A DNA stretch of 64,000 nucleotides from Chenopodium formosanum (GCA_024500155.1 CM044857.1:49920001-49984000); one strand, 5' to 3'. Numbered from the stretch's first letter, positions 47,201 to 61,155 are shown. The notes: generated from the letters alone by a model not told the origin. Program-made: numbers and translations.

Positions 47201-50200
47201 CCTGGTTTGAGTTCTCTGACTTGGAGGTAAATGGACAATCTGATTTCTTCCCGTTGTGTTAATGCTGTTTTATGGACTGTATTTGGTGGATGCTTACAAT
47301 AAATGGTTTCCTATCTGTGGAATTAATAAAAATAAGACAACAATGTAAAGAAATTAAAGACAATACAGATTGTTTAAGTATTCAGTTCCATCTGGCGATG
47401 TGTTATGCTGTTTGTGGTAACTATGTTTCATAGTTGTCAACTTCTATGCAGCATAGGAAACTTCTTACCATTGCCTTAACAAAAGGAAAATAGAATTCTT
47501 AATTTAATCTGACAGGTTAATTTCTCAAATGGGCTCGATTATAGTTTTCAAGATTTTGTTAAGGCTGATTCAAGTCTGCTTGCGTTAAATCAACAAGAAT
47601 TTAGTGAAATTCGTTGATTTGTACTACGTATAAAACACTAATTTGTTAAAGGAATAATTCAATAAAACCCATTTAAACGTCACTTCTACATGAAACTTTT
47701 TTGTTATTGAATCCTCAATCTAGTTTTATTCACCACTGGTGGAACATTACACAGATGGATAACTTGGAGATAAGCAAGACAGAACTTGATTCCTTGGCAT
47801 TATACTTCCAGAACCTGTGTAGATCATGCTACTGGTAGTGGGGGTAGTGTTTTGTATGCCAAATGGTGCTGATGCGGGGCTAATAGTTTTATAATTTCTT
47901 TTGCGAAATAAGATCCAAGAAACAATACTATAAGATCTATAGATAGTTGCTGGGGTTCCCTAACAAAACACCACCTCCATTTCCTAATACTTATTCTATT
48001 TTGACTTTTACGTTTGCCTGTGCATGATTTTGATCATTAATATCTCTAGTTATTTTATTTTATATTTTTCAGTAAACGTTAAGAAGCTTTTAATAAAATA
48101 CATGTGAGGCTTATCCTATATAACCACTCTTAGGCCCTGTTCTCTTCACCTTAAAATAATAATATTGAGTAAAAATAATTTCTGTTCAGTAAAATTAATT
48201 TAAGTTCAGTAATAATAATTTAAGTTCAGCAAATATAATTTTGTTTCACTAAAAATAATTTCAGTTCAACAAAAATAAGGTGAAGAGAACGGGGCCTTAG
48301 TTTTATGTATAACAAACATGTGGTGAAAGTTATTACATGAATAGTGTCAAAAGTCAAAATGGTTCAACATTTTTGAAAATGAGTTAGTAATGGGTGTGTT
48401 CTATTCACCTCATTTTCACTAATATGAGCTTATCTATTGAACTTGCCTGAAGTTATCTATCTGAACTAGCCTGCGCCCTGAACGTATTGACCTTATTAAA
48501 ACTTATTTTAGTTGTAATTTGAACTTGAGTAACCCTTATCAGAACGTTTTTTTTCCTAAACTTATATGAACTTATGAGTCCTGAAATAAGTGAAAATAAT
48601 GTGAATAGAGCAAAGCCTTAGCACAATTTAATTAAAACTATAATACTGTAATTCTGTAATAGATGAAGTATTCTGATGGTGTACATGATACAAGTCATAT
48701 AACGGCAAAATTACTCATTTTGGCATGTAACTCTTTGTAAATGTCTTTAGCTCCTATCTTTTCCCGTTTTAGTATGGCTTAGTAATTTAATCTTCTAGGT
48801 TTCCAGAATTCCTAGGTGTATATGCTACTAAGAAACTGCTATTTCTTATCTTTTACCTGTTTCTTTTTTTTTTTAATTGTTTTTTTACCTGTTCTTATTT
48901 TTGTTATGACACCAAGGAGGATGCCTTAACCAAAGCTTAGTATTTAAATTGAATAAGGATAAATACGAGCTGTTTGAATTGACCAAGCATCTTAAAATTC
49001 TGCATGTCTTGTGATGTCATGTGTTACAACTTTTATCCAAATTATTTGAACTTATTGAACCTTATCAGAACCTTTATAACCAGAAAGTCTGAAACAAATC
49101 TTTGAGATTAAAAGAACAAGGCCTTTATCTGAAGATTGTTAATGCCCTTGTCTGTTGTACTTCAACCAACATAATAACTGCGAGAGAAGGGAGATCTTTT
49201 TTGGTGTCTGATAATGTGATATGTGGAGCACCCAGAATTTAGTCATATGAGATGTCGTTTCCCATCTTTCATAGCTCAGTTCAAGTATTTCTATGGCTTT
49301 TTTATAAAGGTTGACACTACTGAAGAATATATCTTGAGCAGAATTTTTTTAGGTTTTGAAAGCATGAGATAGATATTTCGAGCATTGTGGAAGGGAATAT
49401 TTTTGGTAACTGCCCAATGATTCCCCAAAACTTTTTATGTATTATGAAGTATTATTACTTTCATTTGACTACTTTGAAGTTGCAATGGGTATGGAGTTTG
49501 AGAATCAAAGGGACATAGGCTTGAAACTTCAAAGGTGCAAGTAACCTATCTAACATCTTCGAACTAAAGCTTTCGTGTGTGTGTGTGCGCGTGTGAGCTA
49601 TGTTTTGAAGAGGATTTGGGTGCAGTTTTACTATTCTCTGGCAAAAAGGGGATGATCACATGTGTCCTTTTGACATTATTAGTTGTGTTTGTTCTTCCAT
49701 TCCTTTAAACTCTCATGACATGTTGTGTCTCTCTTGTCATACTCTTGCTTCCATTTATCCGATCTTATGGGTATATCAATCTGGAGAAAAAGAGTGATTT
49801 AGATGCGTGCTATAAAATTGTAGCAATTGTATTCCATTTATCCTATCTTATGGGTATATCAATCTGGAGAAAAAGAGTGATTTAGATGCGTGCTATAAAA
49901 TTGTAGCAATTGTAGGTTCTCTTGAGGAATTTATTTTTTGCTGGGACAGGGGGAGATTGCTGAGGATCAAAATTTTCTTGGCTTTCCTTTTACTTGCTAT
50001 GAATTATTCCTTGCATGCTTCTCAGAGTTATTCATGGTTAACTTGTTGCAAATATCTGCTCTCATTTTGATCAGGTTCTTGCCTCTGAGGATGATCAGGA
50101 TGCTCTGACAACTGACCCTGATGAACTGATAGACTCTGAAGATAGTGAAGGAATAAGCGGTGATGAAGAGGACATATTTAGAAAGCTTCTATCTAGAGCT

Positions 50201-53200
50201 GGGTTTCATCTTACATATGGGGACAATCCTTCACAACCGCAAGTCACCTTAAGAGAGAAACTTTTGATGGATGCTGGTGCTATAGCTGGATTTTTAACTG
50301 GACTTCGTGTCTATCTTGATGATCCTGTCAAAGTGAAGCGCTTACTTCTCCCTACCAAGTTTTCTGGTTCTAATAATGGAAAGAAGGTCTCCAAGTCTGA
50401 GGATTCATCCCCGAGTTTAATGAATTTGTTGATGGGAGTAAAAGTATTGCAGCAGGCTATTATTGATTTACTCCTGGATATAATGGTTGAATGTTGCCAG
50501 CCTTCAGAAGAAGGCTCTAATGATGATGTATGTGATGCAAACTCAAAGGCTTCTCCAGGCGATAATGGGGCCATATCCCCTCTACATTTGGAAAGGGACA
50601 ATGGAGCAACAGAGCAAATGGAGCACCCTTTGTTTGAGAGATTGGATTCAGTAGCCAGTGGAAGTGTAAATTCTGCTGCTGTTCAAAGTACAAGGACGAG
50701 CACAGGTATGGGCACAACTGAAATTTATGTGCATGAGAAGTTTATTCCTGGACAGCCTACATGTCCACCAGAAACTTCTGCTCAGGGACCGTCTGAAACA
50801 GCTTCTCTCCGCTCGAAGGTAATTTTTCTTGCTCTTAAAAAATATTATACTGATTTGCTGAGAGTTTTATGAGTATGTATTTGATTTCTTGTTTCTTCTT
50901 TTTCAGACTAAGTGGCCTGAGCAATCTGAGGAGCTGTTAGGACTCATTGTAAATTCCTTGAGAGCACTGGATGGAGCTGTTCCTCAAGGCTGTCCCGAGC
51001 CAAGACGAAGACCTCAATCTGCTCAAAAGATTGCTCTTGTTTTGGATAAAGCTCCTAAGCATTTGCAACCGGACCTTGTCGCTTTAGTGCCCAAATTGGT
51101 CGAGCCTTCCGAGCACCCTCTTGCAGCTTCTGCGCTTCTTGAAAGACTTCAGAAGCCTGATGTGGAACCGGAGTTGAGGTTACCTGTAAGATAATCTTCT
51201 CAAGTGCTCTATCTTATTCCTGTATGGTTAAATTTTGTCCTAATCCTGTTAAAGTTCTCTATAGTAACCATCAGGTTCCTTAAGTTATTCGTTTCTCCCG
51301 TTTGCCCGAAAGAATTTCTGTTCCATAGTTTGTGACTTTCATTGATGTTTTTAAAATTATCATTAGGTCTTTGGTGCTTTAAGTCAATTGGAGTGCAGCA
51401 GTGAGGTCTGGGAACAAATTTTGTTTCAGTCTTTTGCACTTCTGGCAGAGTCAAATGATGAACTTCTGGCAGCTACAATAAATTTCATATTGAAGGCTGC
51501 AACTCATTGCCAGCATCTTCCAGAAGCCGTGAGTAACTTTTTTATATAACTTTGGGGTAATTTCCTTGTGGCAATGTACTTGATTTAATTTATGTATTTA
51601 ATGCTGTCTATTATTCCTCACTTTAGGTCAGGTCTCTCCGTGTAAGGTTAAAACAACTGGGACCAGATGTTTCTCCTTGTGTTCTTGACTTTCTGACTAG
51701 GACTGTACATAGTTGGGCTGATGTTTCAGAAGCTATACTTAGAGATATTGATTCCGACGATGATTGTGGTGTAAATTGTTCTTCATTGCCTAATGGGGTG
51801 TTCTTTTTTGGTGAAAATGGCCCCCCTTCGGAAATCTTGACTGTGATGAATGAGCGTTCATTCTGTGGTAGTCATCATTTTTCTGATATCTACCTCCTGA
51901 TTGAAATGTTATCCATACCTTGCCTTGCTGTTGATGCTTCTCAGACCTTTGAGAAAGCTGTGTTTCGAGGGGCCATAATGGCTCCATCTGTAGCAATGGT
52001 CTTAGAAAGACGTCATTCTCAAAGATCTGGGTATAATGCAAGATATCTTGCTGAAGCATTGCAGCACACAGATGCAGTAGTAGAGGGAGAGGTCGATGAG
52101 CAGCTCATAGCCACCCAAGATGATTTTACCACACTTCTTGGTCTGGCAGAGACTTTGGCACTATCCGCTGATTCTCGTGTAAAAGGGTTTGTGAAGTTGC
52201 TTTATACTATCTTATTTAAATGGTATGCTGATGATTCCTATCGTGGGAGGATGCTGAAGAGATTGGTTGAACGTGCAACCTGTAGTGCGGATACTACTAG
52301 AGAATTAGATTTAGATATGGAAGTCCTGGTACTTCTTGTCTGTGAGGAGCAAGAAATCATAAGACCAGTTCTTAGCATGATGCGGGAGGTTGCTGAACTT
52401 GCTAATGTTGATCGTGCAGCACTTTGGCATCAACTATGCTCTAGTGAGGACGAAATTGTCAGACTTCAAGAAGAATGGAAATCAGAAAAGGCTAATTTGG
52501 TTAGTGAAAAAGCTGTGATATTACAGAAGCTGAATGATTCTGAAGCGGCAAACAGTCGTCTCAAGGTACTTTATGTGCTAATTTCAATCTACTTAATAAT
52601 TCTTTGCATAATTTGATAGCTGACGTTTTCATTGAATGCCAGTCTGAAATGAAGGCTGAGTTGGACCGTTTTGCTCGGGAAAAGAAGGAACTTTCAGAAC
52701 AAATGCAGGATGTTGAAAGTCAACTTGATTGGCATCGTGCTGAGCGAGATGAGGAGATCACAAAGCTAGCTGCTGAGAAGAGAACACTGCATGATCGTCT
52801 TCATGATGCAGAGGTGCAGTTAGCTCAATTGAAGTCCAGGAAGCGCGATGAGCTAAAGGTGACTATCTGTCCTTAGGCTGAAAGAACCTACCTTTTCCTA
52901 TAGCTGCAATGAAACACGAAATAATTACTTCCTCTGTTTTTTTTATTATCACGCTTGCCAACGCATGTTTTTAACGCTTAATAACTTCAATTATCAACAT
53001 TGTGAAATTATAAAAAGTGGATGTTAATAAAATATACATATGAATGATTCAAACAAGATCCCACATGATTATATTTTATCGTATCTATAAATTACAAAAG
53101 CGAGTCAAAGTGTAGTATGTGAATAGTGTAAAAGTCAAATGGTGTCAACTAAAAAAAAACAGAGGAAGTATTATGCTAAGATAGATATTGAATTGCCTAA

Positions 53201-55170
53201 ATAATAGTGGTAGATTGGTAGTCATTCCTGGGGATACGTAATGCATGAAATCAAGTACTTTTACCATCTTTTTTCTAATTGTTTGCAATAGAAGTGGTGG
53301 TAGTGGTGGAGGTGGGTGCTATGATGTGATCATGGCTTAAATTTTGGCCTACATGTAATGTATTAGCTCTTAAGAGTTATCTGTTTTAGCTTGCAGAATC
53401 AATATTTCTTAGTTTTGAAGGACCATTATGCAACGGCTAATAGAGTTCAATCAGCTGATGAATTTGCTTATACAGGCCATTATGGCCTATTAAGTCATGA
53501 AACTTATTCTACGGAGTATTTTGCTTTGACATATGATTGTTTACTTAGACCTTTTTTGACACTTAAAAAAAGTTCCATGATTGTGGCTGTAACTGCGATT
53601 CGAAACCAGTACTGATGGGAGAATACATAAAAAGTAGAAAGGAATATGTTTATTGGTTCTATATGCGGATAACAGGTTAGTAATTTGTAATGTGCTGACA
53701 TCACAATCCATGGCTGCTTAAGAGCTATCTCTCTAGCCTTCTCAATTGGTGTGATTGCTCATTGGAGGTGCTGACTTGAGTTTTATGACATCTGTGGTGA
53801 ATATTACAGAGAATAGTGAAGGAGAAAAATGCTCTTACCGAACGTTTGAAAAACGCTGAAGCTGCCAGGAAAAGATTTGATGAAGAGTTGAAACGATATG
53901 CGACGGAAAATGTGACTAGAGAGGAGATTAGGAAATCATTGGAGGATGAAGTGCGTAGACTAACACAAACAGTAGGGCAAACCGAAGGGGAGAAGCGAGA
54001 GAAGGAGGAGCAAGTTGCTCGTTGTGAAGCATATATTGATGGAATGGAGTCAAAATTGCAGGCTTGCCAGGTATTTGCCTAACTTTTGTTAGATCTAACA
54101 GCAACTATGTTCAAATTTCATCATCCTAGTTCAGTAATTCCTATGGTGTAAATGCGATTTCCTTGTGCAATTTGTATGGCTTTATAATAAGATACTTAGT
54201 ATGTTTTATTTTTGCTCCTGCTGGAAATTTTTGTCCGTATAGTTGTATACTTTTTTAGGGTGTGATGGTTTGTGATTTGCATTTCCAAATTCTCTTACCA
54301 AAATTTTGGGGATAGATTATGTTAGTGAAACTGTCGAATCCTTGATTATGAGGGGTTGTTATGTAATAATTCTTTAACATGTTGTGTGATGAGTGGAGTA
54401 GTGTGCCACCAGCATCAGTGCTCAAAACTCTAGTGATCTTCTGCGATTTGTAGTTTAACCCCCTCGTTACTTCTGCTCCTGAACACATGAAACAGTATTG
54501 ACCAATAATATCTTTAGATCAATTAGTTAAAATTCTAAAATCTTAATATATTGTATATGTACATTGAAACTAACCCAATAACATTATTTCTACTAGTAGT
54601 AATAAATTTGTAACAAAAGTAGAGAAATCTAATTCAAGTATATGAACAGTGGAAATGTCAAAATGTTGCATGTATATATAGAAATTGGGAGTGTTTCAAA
54701 GTAATCAGATAAGGTAGCCATTGCATTTAGTTTCTATCTACTGTGTGTGTTTTACTGGCAGAAACAACCGTTTAGGTATTAATTCTATCATTTTTATGCA
54801 GCAATACATCCATACGCTTGAGGCTTCACTTCAGGAAGAAATGTCACGGCATGCTCCTCTTTATGGTGCTGGCTTGGAAGCTCTTTCCATGAAGGAGCTT
54901 GAGACCTTGTCTGGAATTCACGAAACAGGGTTACGGCAAATCCATGCCCTTCAACAACAGCGAAAGGGCTCTCCTGCTGGTAGTCCTCTTATTAGCCCAC
55001 ACGCACTTCCACATTCTCATGTATTATACTCCAATGTGTTGCCACTTGCGGCACCACCTCCTTCATCCATGGCCGGTAGTTTGCCCACTAATCTCATCAC
55101 AAATGGTGCTGGGATCCATGGCAATGGCCACGTAAATGGTGCAGTGGGACCTTGGTTCAAGCATTCCTAA
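44230..55170 (+). CDS. TRAF-like protein with four MATH domains and C-terminal coiled coil (At2g25320-like)
   Basis: Ten exons: 44230-45652, 46379-46831, 46925-47226, 50075-50818, 50907-51185, 51367-51528, 51627-52565, 52643-52858, 53810-54070 and 54802-55170. All have GT-AG borders and consistent phase, 5,148 nt, 1,715 aa. MATH domains lie at about residues 65-200, 256-400, 430-568 and 589-717, each starting with an F-x-W-x-(V/I)-x-N-F-type strand (FTWKVHNF, FTWRIDNF, FTWKVENF). An acidic stretch (about 727-760) and a long helical middle follow, then a coiled coil (about 1395-1610) and a Pro/Ser-rich tail. A Ser/Asn run and a Gly run separate MATH1 and MATH2. MATH domains are protein-interaction modules, often adaptors for ubiquitin ligases or deubiquitinases; no BTB domain is present. 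The start is the first ATG in frame. Intron 3 (2.85 kb) carries MITEs. Apparently single-copy and intact. Confidence 0.95.
45830..46095. repeat. Local duplication in intron 1 of the TRAF-like gene
   Basis: TTCATGTCAAATATTCTTCA, GCCAAAAAGATGCAAGCTTT and CCCCAATCAGTA each occur twice, in an order suggesting overlapping partial duplications. Nothing coding is involved. Confidence 0.8.
48133..48296. mobile_element. Harbinger/Tourist-like MITE in intron 3 of the TRAF-like gene
   Basis: Ends GGCCCTGTTCTCTTCACCTT and AAGGTGAAGAGAACGGGGCC form long inverted repeats, with TTA on both sides (48,130-48,132 and 48,297-48,299). The interior repeats AAGTTCAGTAAAAATAATTT-like units. Confidence 0.85.
48390..48618. 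mobile_element. Probable second MITE in intron 3
   Basis: GTGTTCTATTCACCTCATTT near the left and GTGAATAGAGCAAAGCC near the right are imperfect inverted repeats of the same general kind as the neighbouring element. The target duplication is unclear. Confidence 0.45.
49752..49915. repeat. ~82-bp tandem duplication in intron 3
   Basis: Two adjacent near-identical copies containing GGGTATATCAATCTGGAGAA and GATGCGTGCTATAAAATTGT, differing at only a couple of bases, so very recent. Confidence 0.9.
52928..53168. mobile_element. Stowaway-like MITE in intron 8 of the TRAF-like gene
   Basis: Ends CTTCCTCTGTTTTTTTTATT and AAAAAAAACAGAGGAAG are inverted, with TA on both sides (52,926-52,927 and 53,169-53,170). 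Same terminal family as the element at 26,954. Confidence 0.8.
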
Positions 55171-56389
55171 AATAGCTGAGAAAGTGGTGATTGCCCAGTT
55201 TTCTCGCTGGCCACTCACTCTGAGGTTTTATTTGGTGGTTCTAGGAAAAAAAAAAGGGTTTTATTCATTTTTTTGGGGGTCGATAGTGATTATGCCTCTT
55301 CTTTGGCGTAACTACTGACATTTCGGAGAGATCTTAGGGATACATATATAAGGGTAAATGAGGATGACGATGTGTGGGTATAAGTTTTTGTATTTGCTAA
55401 AGAGGGGGGTGAGTCTCTGTGAAACTAGTAGGTTGCAAATGCCTACATTATTTCGTGCATCCTTTTTGCCTCAAAAGGTTAATTAAAAAAGCTTCAAAAG
55501 TTTTGGTAGCTCCCTATTTCACCCTATTGCTTTGATCAGACCCTGACTATGAAGTTAGGTAATACGAAGGCTATTTATCTTTTGTAGATGGGCATGCAAA
55601 GCCATATATAGAACCTTTTTTTTATTTATTTATTTAATTAATTAATTTATTAAGTGTTACAATCATAACAAACTTTATTTCAGGGTCATAAATTAGGGGG
55701 AAAAAAAAAAAAAGAAAAAAAAAAGCAGCAGCAGCAGCAAAAGAAAGAAGATACATTCCCTTAGGGCCTTTACATTTCGGGCTTGTTATATGCATGTAAT
55801 GTCCTTTTTTTTATTAATGCAAATGTAATGATAGCTTATGGTAAATAAGTAGAGGCAGCTGGTAGAATAGTCATTTAGTCACCAGTCTAACCACCCGAGG
55901 GAAGGACTGTCGTTCTACGTAAACAAAAGGAGGGGGGGGGGGGGGAGAATTATAGTACATGCTATTTTGCTCATTCAAACTATTTTAGGAACTTTTTGAC
56001 AGGGAGATAATTTCCGACCACCTCTCCACTCAGTAGGAACTACGAGATCACCCAACGATGGATAACGAACTATCATTAGAGAAAAAATGGCTACAAGTTC
56101 GAACCAGAATTATGACATTTACATAACTGATAATTCAAAATAACAGAAGAGAAGTTTCCGGTTCAGAAGAACATTATATTTACAAACTGATCAGAACAAA
56201 ATTTTTTTCGGTGTGACCTCTACAATAATGAATCTGAAGTGCATTTTACAAGACTGACAGGGGAGTATCAAACAGCTTAACGTTTCACGTTTGTATGTAT
56301 ATCCTGATGTCTGTTGATTAGATCAATATGAATGTGAATTTTTTTTAACAAAAAAATCCTATTATGATTTCTATATGTTAAAAATATTG
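55171..56389. other. Intergenic between convergent genes
   Basis: Contains the 3' UTR of the TRAF-like gene, a short CAG run (about 55,724-55,738), a G-run (55,933-55,946) and the 3' UTR of the glycosyltransferase gene on the other strand. Stop codons are about 1.2 kb apart. No further gene is seen. Confidence 0.6.
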
Positions 56390-59300
56390 TTACCTAAGTT
56401 TCAAGTTTAATCTCCTGAGCCATACTGAGTGCAATATCATATGAAAAACATCAAACCTCTTTGCAGGGGTGTTAAGAACAAAATGCTGTCTAACAGCTCT
56501 GATCCCTTCAATTAGCCTTCTGTACTTCTCTTCTGGTATTGCTCTCAAAATCTCTTTCAACCTTGGAATGTCTTTGACATCCACCTCTATCGAAAACGCC
56601 TCCCATCTCAAAACATCACTGAAAGGCAAAACGTAGTTCTTTGACAGTATAACTGGCACACATTCAGCGTAAATGGCTTCAACTATTCTTGGGCTAGCAA
56701 CTTCATGACCACTAGGACAAAGGCAGAACTTAGACTGAAGCATCATAGTGTAGTAATCTAATTCCTTTGGGAGGTATTCGTGGACTTGCAGGTCAGGGTC
56801 CTGTCCCTTCCATTGGCTAAGGAGAATAGGCCTTATCGGGCCATGGAGACCACCAGCAAAGAAGGCAAGGTATGGACGAGGGGGAGTTTTCCGAGGAATG
56901 GAGAGGAGTTTTGGAGAAATGTTGCCATCATATAGGTGGATTTCTGGTAGGCTCACATCCTTTTGTGGGTTGAAGCCTTCAGAGGAGTTTGCATTGCACA
57001 ATACCCTGATGGATCTGTTGTAGAGGTCTGAGTTTCCCCTTGAGGCATGAGGTCCCTGCAGCAAAGACACCAATTTGGTCAATTAGAGTATAATTCAAGC
57101 ATAATATATAATCATGAGTTGAATTAGCCAATTTCTCATATCAAAATAGTGCTAAGTTTCTAAGAGAACGGGAGGTACCCAATCATGACAAGCCAGCATA
57201 AAGTGATCAGCCCCTTGTGTCCGATTCCAGAAGGGGTGCTTGGTAGAAATCACATTGACATAATCCGAGACATATTGATTTAGAGGAGTGACATCGTAGG
57301 ACTTTGGCTTGTAAAGGTACTTCACCATCCATGTAACACTAAAAGGCATGAAGTGAATGTGGGCATGTTTGGGATCTCTTGTTCTGAACCGCGTAGTTCC
57401 ATGCTCAATCTCATGAATAAACCTCCCTTCAATAGTGTAGATATCCTTACATGGTCCGTCATGTACGATAGGCAGATCACCCTCATCGTACACGTACACT
57501 TTCAATCTCCTTTCCATTTCTAGATAACTCCTGAAATGGGTTGCAATTGCATATATAAAACGTAAATTAGTTACATACTTTTCCACCAGGGATAGTTGGG
57601 TATGAGTGTATGGCAATCATATGCATTAATCGATGACCCATCATCAAGATTACAAAGCACTTAATTTCTTGTAATTAGTTGTAGAGTTTATTTCAGGCGC
57701 TCAACACAATACAAATCCATGCTGTCACACTTGAGCTTAATTTCGGGCACTCAACTTAAATTATCTGTAATATCTGAGTGTAACCTAGAACTTATACCAA
57801 GCGCGTACCTTTAACCAAAAAATAAGACATGATTCTTTGAATTTTAATGTAAATGCATGGAATTACAGTGGTTAGTACTCAAGAATGCCATTTATATTTC
57901 CTTGCCAATTGATGTTGGCGATGATGTTAGAAATAACTTAGGATCACATATCCAAATTATTAACATAAACTTAATCTACAGGCTGGACCAACTATTACTA
58001 TTCTATTTACAGATGTAACAAAAGACCTTGATAATGATTGTACGCCATAATAACTAGCAAACTACTTCAATAGTGACCTTGATAATGATTGTCCTATATA
58101 GCTGTAGCCTGTAGCAATTATATACCATATATAGTAGTCATGAGAAGTATTCATAATGTGGAGAGTCCATATATGCACAACTTTTAGGTAACAAAACCTT
58201 ACATATTTGACGTTTTTAGCTCGAAATGGTTTATTAACAGGAAAGTCTGTCAATAACCCCCCTTTCCAGGGAAAAAAAATGTGCATTAAGATGTTTCTTG
58301 CTGAAAAGACAGCAGGGCTTTTAACAGAGGATTTATGGAAGACAATATATTATACAAGACAATTATGTTGGGATAGACCGCAACAAATTGTGTATAATAC
58401 TACTATGATGAACATTTGCAACTAATGAGTAAAAATAATTAATTTTTCATCGCATAATTCTACTACTTTTGTCATTTAGTATTGTTAAAGACAAGATCTA
58501 ATGTACTCCGTAATGGCTTCATTTTACTATGTTCTTCTAATCTTGGTTTTACAGACATACAACAGGAGAAGCTCTATTATTAGTTGGTTAAATAAACTCC
58601 GAATTTATGAACCAGTATTCTAGCTATAGTTTCCCTTGTATGTTCATAAAGAGCCACAAAGGCGATGTATGTGCAAAACGCGTTTGAGAAGGAGATAATA
58701 TCAGTTTTCACTTTCGTAAAAAAAAATAAAGAAATAAAAAATACTACCTCTGATTTTATTTTAGTTGCAACTTTGGAATATTTTATCTCTCAAATAATAC
58801 GCCAAAGTTGCAACTTACAAAAAAAATCGGAGGTAGTAAATTAATTGAGTGTAGGCATGAAATGGGTGCATATTTGGAGGTATGAGTACCGTGCATAACC
58901 CCCATGCGTTAAACAGAAGACTCCTATGCAAAGTCATTTTAAAAGGTAAAAAGATGATAACAGGCCTTTTTTTGGTGACTTCTAAGCAAAGCACTACTTA
59001 TAAAAGGCTTAGTTCAGTTAAGCTTTTCATTCGTTTTATTTCCATAAGAAAAAAGGCACCCGTGAAAGCTAGCATATGATAAGTTTCTCCAAATTTAGAA
59101 ATCAGTATGGTCTAATGTAGCACAAAGTCATAAAATAAACATGCACTATGCATAGTGTTTATAGTCATTGATATACATTTTCAAATTTCAACAAACATGT
59201 GATGTGCTCCATGATAGAGAAATTTAGGGTACATGTGATTGATAATGAGTTCAGTTGATCAAAAGACGGCATTGGACAGTGCAGATGTGCCGGTGGCCAT

Positions 59301-61155
59301 ACACTAGGACGAGATGGCATTGTTGGGTTGTGCAGGGCTAGTTCAAGCCAAATATCCGGCTAGGGATGGCATATAACCTAGGCATACCTAGTTTTGTGAC
59401 ATGGACAAAGTCGTTTTAGGTGATTATTCTTTTTATGTAAGAAAATTATACATATATTCTATTTTTATCAATTTTGCTAATAATTTGATTAGTTAATGTA
59501 ATTCCATTCCTAAAAATTTTATTAGGTATCAAATAAATGAAGAATTTACAAGAAAAAAAAAAAAAAAATCAAACAATTCACAATGTACACTACACCATAA
59601 CAAATAATGTTGAAGCCCTTAAATGATTGATTTGGACTCTTCATGATATAATATAATACGAAGAATAACTTTTTTAAGGGTTAAGAATTAATCAAATTAA
59701 AAACTACGATTAGGAGTTATAATTACCCATCTCATCATAACAAGCACTAGTAATAATGTGATTACGTGAACAGATCAATAATTTCAGAATTTCATTACTC
59801 CACCATAATTTCATGAACCATCAATTCTACTTTAATTTCTACTCAAATTTTATAATAATTGTGCTTAGCAGTAACTACCAATTTATAATTATTGTAACAG
59901 ATAGAAATTAAATACAAATTAAAGAAGCAATTAAAGTGATTGAGTAACAGAAAGAGCGTTACTGATGAAAAGCTCGGGGGTTACGGTAGATGAAAGTGGA
60001 AAGGGTATTCAAAGCTATCGATCGATTTCTTCTATTCCAAGCTGCCTTTTCTCTTCGAATCGCCGCTCGTGCTCTTGCTAATCCTTCCTCTACTCCTCCC
60101 TTCTTTTTCCTCTGAAATTTCACAATTTTTCGATATTAGGAAAATGATACACATTTAATTACGGACCTTACAATCAAGCTAAGGCTCCGTTGAAGAAGCT
60201 AAAAGTGAAAATATTAAGTTAAACACGTGATTTTGTTATGAATTTATAAACTAATACGGATTATTTAAATATAATTACACTTTTTTTTTTTTGAATAGAA
60301 ATATAATTATACTTTTTTTTTTTTTTGAATAGAAATATAATTATACTTAGCTCTTTGGACCGCATACACAAAAATTGATTACAACAAACTAGAGAGAGAA
60401 AAAGTGTACGGCGGTTAGAGTTGGACAGCTTAATCAACATTTTGACAAAATTTGTGCGCGCCAAAATTTGGTATGCAGAATTGTGTTTGAGATTTTTTTT
60501 AACACATTGAGGCTTTTTCAAAGGTTATTACATCAATATAAGCATTATTTTCGTAAATTTGAAGCTAATTTCAAAATTTTATACTCTCAGAATTTAGAAA
60601 AATATACAGTTTCATTACAGCTGTAATTTGAAACCGTTCTAACATTAAATCACATAATAAATTCAAGATTCTCAATGAATTCAATTAAAATTAAAGGTTC
60701 TCAATAAAAATTGACATTGAAATTTTTGTAATCATAGCAGAGTTAGAATTCAAAATATAATTTCAGGTCAAAAAACAGAGCGATTTCGGAATTCTTAAAA
60801 CAGAGCATCAAATTCTACCAAAACAATCAATTTCCTCATATTCATACAATAATCAAAATCAGTAGCTAAGAGAGAGAGAGGAAAATACCAGAGCAGCGTG
60901 GCGATGAACGGAGGAGTTAAAGGAGAGAAGAGGCGGAGAATCGGTGGAAGTGGCGACGCTTTGAAGTTGAACGGCGGAGAAAGAGAGCTGACGAAGCTTC
61001 GGAGCGCCGCCATTAGAAGCGTCGTCGAAGCTCGTCGAAGAATAATTTCTTCCATGGCTGCAAAAGACGATGAAAGTGATGACGAAGAAGGAGATGATCA
61101 ATGTAATAGAGTTAGTTGAAGTGAGAGAAAGCCACAATTTCTGCCATTTCTCCAT
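56390..61155 (-). CDS. GT47 exostosin-family glycosyltransferase, type II membrane protein
   Basis: Four exons: 61155-60889, 60111-59963, 57530-57179 and 57055-56390. Splice sites and phases fit (267+149+352+666 nt), giving 477 aa, normal for plant GT47 proteins. Residues about 17-33 (ITLIISFFVITFIVFC) form a signal anchor, as expected for a Golgi type II enzyme. Exon 2 carries the family motif EEGLARARAAIR and YRNPRAFH, joined across the intron to SYLEME. The exostosin domain follows (KVYVYDEGD, DHFMLACHDW, YLAFFAGG, FCLCPSGHEVASPRIVEAIY). Plant GT47 enzymes of this type make or decorate cell-wall polysaccharides; the acceptor cannot be told from sequence. Intron 2 is 2.4 kb and holds a small MITE. 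Exon 1 is 2.4-4.6 kb from the catalytic exons and easy to miss. Confidence 0.93.
58744..58836. mobile_element. Short Stowaway-like MITE in intron 2 of the GT47 gene
   Basis: 93 bp with long inverted arms (CTACCTCTGATTTTATTTTA, AGTTGCAACTTTGG against CCAAAGTTGCAACT, AAATCGGAGGTAG) and TA on both sides (58,742-58,743 and 58,837-58,838). The arms make up most of its length. Confidence 0.8.
60279..60347. repeat. Tandem duplication in intron 1 of the GT47 gene's upstream side
   Basis: TGAATAGAAATATAATTATA, each time preceded by a T-run, occurs twice in tandem. It lies between exon 1 and exon 2. Confidence 0.75.

Noticed and set aside
47969..48380. An older Stowaway-like element interrupted by the MITE at 48,133
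   Set aside because: ACCACCTCC and GTCAAAATGG phrases hint at it, but the termini and TA duplications do not line up convincingly.
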